DNA of 64,000 nt from Hymenobacter sediminis (GTDB taxonomy: Bacteria > Bacteroidota > Bacteroidia > Cytophagales > Hymenobacteraceae): NCBI RefSeq assembly GCF_003231285.1, contig NZ_QKNS01000009.1, positions 173,338-237,337 on the forward strand, in the 5' to 3' direction. Made by a program: the position numbers and the translations under genes. Numbering within the stretch: position 1 is the stretch's first letter; every line of letters starts with the position of its first letter. The notes beneath the pieces are model-generated. The model worked only from the letters and a program-made list of their open reading frames with translations. It was not told where the DNA came from and searched no databases. This document shows, piece after piece, positions 62,330 through 64,000 of this stretch.

Positions 62330-63110
62330 TTAGCACCCAGAACCACGGCAAGAAGTATTCTGGCGCAGTCCATTTAAAATAGTACGATCAGCCAAGACAT
62401 TCCCATGCTCATCAATAGCAAACATACTTACTCTATCGGGGTAGTAAGATCATTGCCATTGATGAGCTCTGACCTCAAGAAGAACTGTAGAAGTCGGATT
62501 CCTCCGGATATGCCTTCTAATGCTACCTTCCACCGAACTCATGCCTGGGTGGTTGGATCCATCCGTTAGAGTAACCAGGGCACCATAGGATACGAGCAAC
62601 CCAAATAGATCAACAAAATAGAGAGGGTTTTTTACATAGCTGTAAAACTTGCCCCCCGGCTAATCCTATTGGGTTCTGACTGATGTAGCTGCCAGCATGC
62701 GGATAATAATATCGAAATCTGTAATAGTAGAGTCCGGTTTCGGTATCCTCGTACTGGCCTTGGTAACGGAAAGGACAGTCCTGCGGCTTGCCCTGGCCTT
62801 GTCGCACCTGGCCGTAGCTATCGAGCTCAACTTGCCACGTCTTCGTGCCGGCTTGGTCGTAGAGCTCCAGCGGCGTGCCCAGGTGGTCGGTCAGGATGCT
62901 GTAGCGGGCCTGGGCCGTGAGCTTGGCCATCGGCGCAAACGAGTCGTCTTCAAAGAGCCAGGTGATGACGTCGCTGGCGCTGCCTGCTTCCGGTCCTACC
63001 TCCAACTCGTGCCACTCGTGCAGGGGCTTGTTGCCATCCCAGACCCAGCGTACTATCTCTTCATGTTCCCTATATGCACAGGTCATAGAACTACCAGGGG
63101 TTGAAAGCAA
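62330..63110 (-). pseudogene. Orphan Rhs C-terminus, frameshifted and with a stop in its toxin tip
   Basis: The Rhs core ('RWVWDGNKPLHEWHELEVGPEAGSASDVITWLFEDDSFAPMAK', 'YSILTDHLGTPLELYDQAG', 'FRYQGQYEDTETGLYYYRFRYYYPHAGSYISQNPIGLAGG') runs to a G6 tract at 62652-62657. Removing one G restores 'GGKFYSYVKNPLYFVDLFGL', the normal end of the Rhs core, followed by ~50 tip residues, then TGA at 62450-62452. The same frame then continues 'SYYPDRVSMFAIDEHGNVLADRTILNGL' to TAA at 62330. The tip is not recognised. Its N-terminal side is cut off at the hairpin at 63087. Confidence 0.82.
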
Positions 63111-63134
63111 CAGCTTTCAACCCCTGGTAGTTCT
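63087..63134. repeat. 22-bp perfect inverted repeat at the junction of two Rhs modules
   Basis: AGAACTACCAGGGGTTGAAAGC, loop AACA, then the exact complement. It starts 3 bp after the immunity gene's stop and marks where the orphan Rhs fragment loses homology. It could act as a terminator, but lacks a T-run, or mark a recombination site. Confidence 0.75.
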
Positions 63135-63137
63135 TAC

Positions 63138-63443
63138 TTAAGTATTACTTATCCTATCTAATATCTGCTGCTTCCATTCCACACTAGGGCAGAGCTCGAT
63201 AATTGAAAGAATGGGCCAATCAGGTGTTGACTCTATTATATGCAACAAAGTCCATTCAAGGCCAAAACAAGCAGTGGCTGGAAAGAGCTTAATCAATTGT
63301 TCCGCTTCATCACGGGTAATCGGGGGCTGGATCCGGTGTAGCAACTCCTCATAATGTTCTAGCACACCATCTGCTATATCTTGGTCCTCATTCGGTAGCG
63401 GACCTAGCTGGCTTAACTCAAGCACTTCTTTTCTCATGGGCAT
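63138..63443 (-). CDS. Putative immunity protein for the Rhs toxin
   Basis: 101 residues, acidic and helical ('DIADGVLEHYEELLHRIQPPITRDEAEQLIKLFPATACFGLEWTLLHIIESTPDWP'). Its start overlaps the last codons of the Rhs toxin gene by 10 bp, the usual arrangement of a toxin and its cognate immunity protein. No family recognised, so the role rests on position and size. Confidence 0.65.
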   Translation of the reverse strand: MPMRKEVLELSQLGPLPNEDQDIADGVLEHYEELLHRIQPPITRDEAEQLIKLFPATACFGLEWTLLHIIESTPDWPILSIIELCPSVEWKQQILDRISNT

Positions 63444-64000
63444 ATGTCTTTCAGTTTTAGTGAGCCTTGGGGAAGCATTCCTTTGTTTTCATAATATTCA
63501 ATAAGTTTTTCTATACCTGAATCATACTTGTCTCCAACTATGTTGCGTACATCTCTTATATCGTCTACCAATACATCCCTGAATGGTCTACCTGTATCAG
63601 CAATTTTAGTCGCCCTTCCTCTAGCGCCATAAGTTCTTGTTTGAACATGTTCATCATGGGGCATAACTAGAGCACCACCTTCGTTTCGAGGTAAGTGCCC
63701 TGACGCATCCTGAGGCATATGGTGAGGAGTGAGGCCATCTCCTGGAACTCCTTTCAAATCACCGAAAGCTCCAGCATCCCCAGGGTTTGTAGCTGCTAGC
63801 CCCAAAACGTCTATCCATCCATTCGGATCATGTACATAGGCGTAAAAGTTTAATATTCCTCCACGCAAACGGATAGGGTCCTGGGAGACATACTGTCCGG
63901 CTTCGGGGTCGAAGTAGCGGAAGCGGTTGTAGTAAAGTCCGGTTTCGGTATCCTCGTACTGACCCTGGTAGCGGAAAGGGCAATCCTGTGGCTTGCCTTT
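63434..64000 (-). CDS. Rhs-family polymorphic toxin, C-terminal end (runs off the window)
   Basis: The frame is open to the window edge; the ATG at 63866-63868 is internal. Core: 'KGKPQDCPFRYQGQYEDTET', 'GLYYNRFRYFDPEAGQYVSQ', 'DPIRLRGGILNFYAYVHDPN', 'GWIDVLGL', the standard Rhs end. Then a ~125-residue tip: 'GDGLTPHHMPQDASGHLPRN', 'EGGALVMPHDEHVQTRTYGA', 'RGRATKIADTGRPFRDVLVD'. Clustered His (HH, HDEH) suggest an HNH/EndoVII-like nuclease; this is an inference. Beside the T6SS, it is a candidate secreted effector. Overlaps its immunity gene. Confidence 0.8.
   Translation of the reverse strand, partial: KGKPQDCPFRYQGQYEDTETGLYYNRFRYFDPEAGQYVSQDPIRLRGGILNFYAYVHDPNGWIDVLGLAATNPGDAGAFGDLKGVPGDGLTPHHMPQDASGHLPRNEGGALVMPHDEHVQTRTYGARGRATKIADTGRPFRDVLVDDIRDVRNIVGDKYDSGIEKLIEYYENKGMLPQGSLKLKDICP

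Overview
The window looks like chromosomal DNA from a Hymenobacter-like bacterium (Bacteroidota, Cytophagales). The reasons are moderately high GC, starts without clear Shine-Dalgarno sequences, several TAnnTTTG-type promoter boxes, and gene families typical of this group: a Porin_10-type barrel, glutamine synthetase III, the long two-part IspG, a DUF6728 mini-protein, and a Bacteroidota-type (subtype iii) type VI secretion system. No rRNA, tRNA or CRISPR was seen.

Layout. 1-7.0 kb: end of a porin, tRNA hydroxylase miaE, a GH2 glycosidase, an exported amidotransferase-like protein and a MacB-like permease. 7.0-15.1 kb: a 0.86-kb gene-poor stretch, a small HTH/coiled-coil protein, mtaB, an LtaS-like sulfatase and glnN. 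15.2-18.5 kb: a frameshifted tyrosine integrase facing a umuDC operon across paired palindromes, probably an integrated island. 18.6-25.3 kb: an accessory tract of small lipoproteins, a secreted nuclease lipoprotein, SpoIIAA-like paralogs and decayed genes. 25.7-46.8 kb: mostly housekeeping and metabolic genes (bestrophin, Usp, quinone oxidoreductase, thioredoxins, ispG, acyl-CoA ligase, leuS, a phosphatase), interrupted by five copies of a long palindromic repeat. One copy is split by a decayed IS5-type element that holds a lipoprotein gene. An Rrf2 regulator and its neighbour share a 19-bp operator.

46.9-61.4 kb is the type VI secretion locus: tssG (alone on the minus strand), tssN-K-O-E-F (plus), then on the minus strand an ankyrin lipoprotein, a TssD-lipase fusion and tssH/clpV, then tssB-C-D (plus). 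The 475-residue fusion carries a tube-protein (TssD/Hcp-like) domain at its N-terminus and a GHSLGG lipase domain at its C-terminus. Its stop codon overlaps the start of the ankyrin lipoprotein, the expected arrangement of a cargo effector and its immunity protein. tssI/VgrG, PAAR, tssP, tssQ and tssR are not in the window.

61.4-64.0 kb is a graveyard of Rhs polymorphic-toxin ends on the minus strand: a short Rhs scrap, a SUKH-like immunity gene, an orphan Rhs C-terminus broken by a G6 frameshift and a stop codon, a long perfect hairpin, a small immunity gene, and the end of an apparently intact Rhs protein with a putative HNH-like nuclease tip that runs off the window edge.
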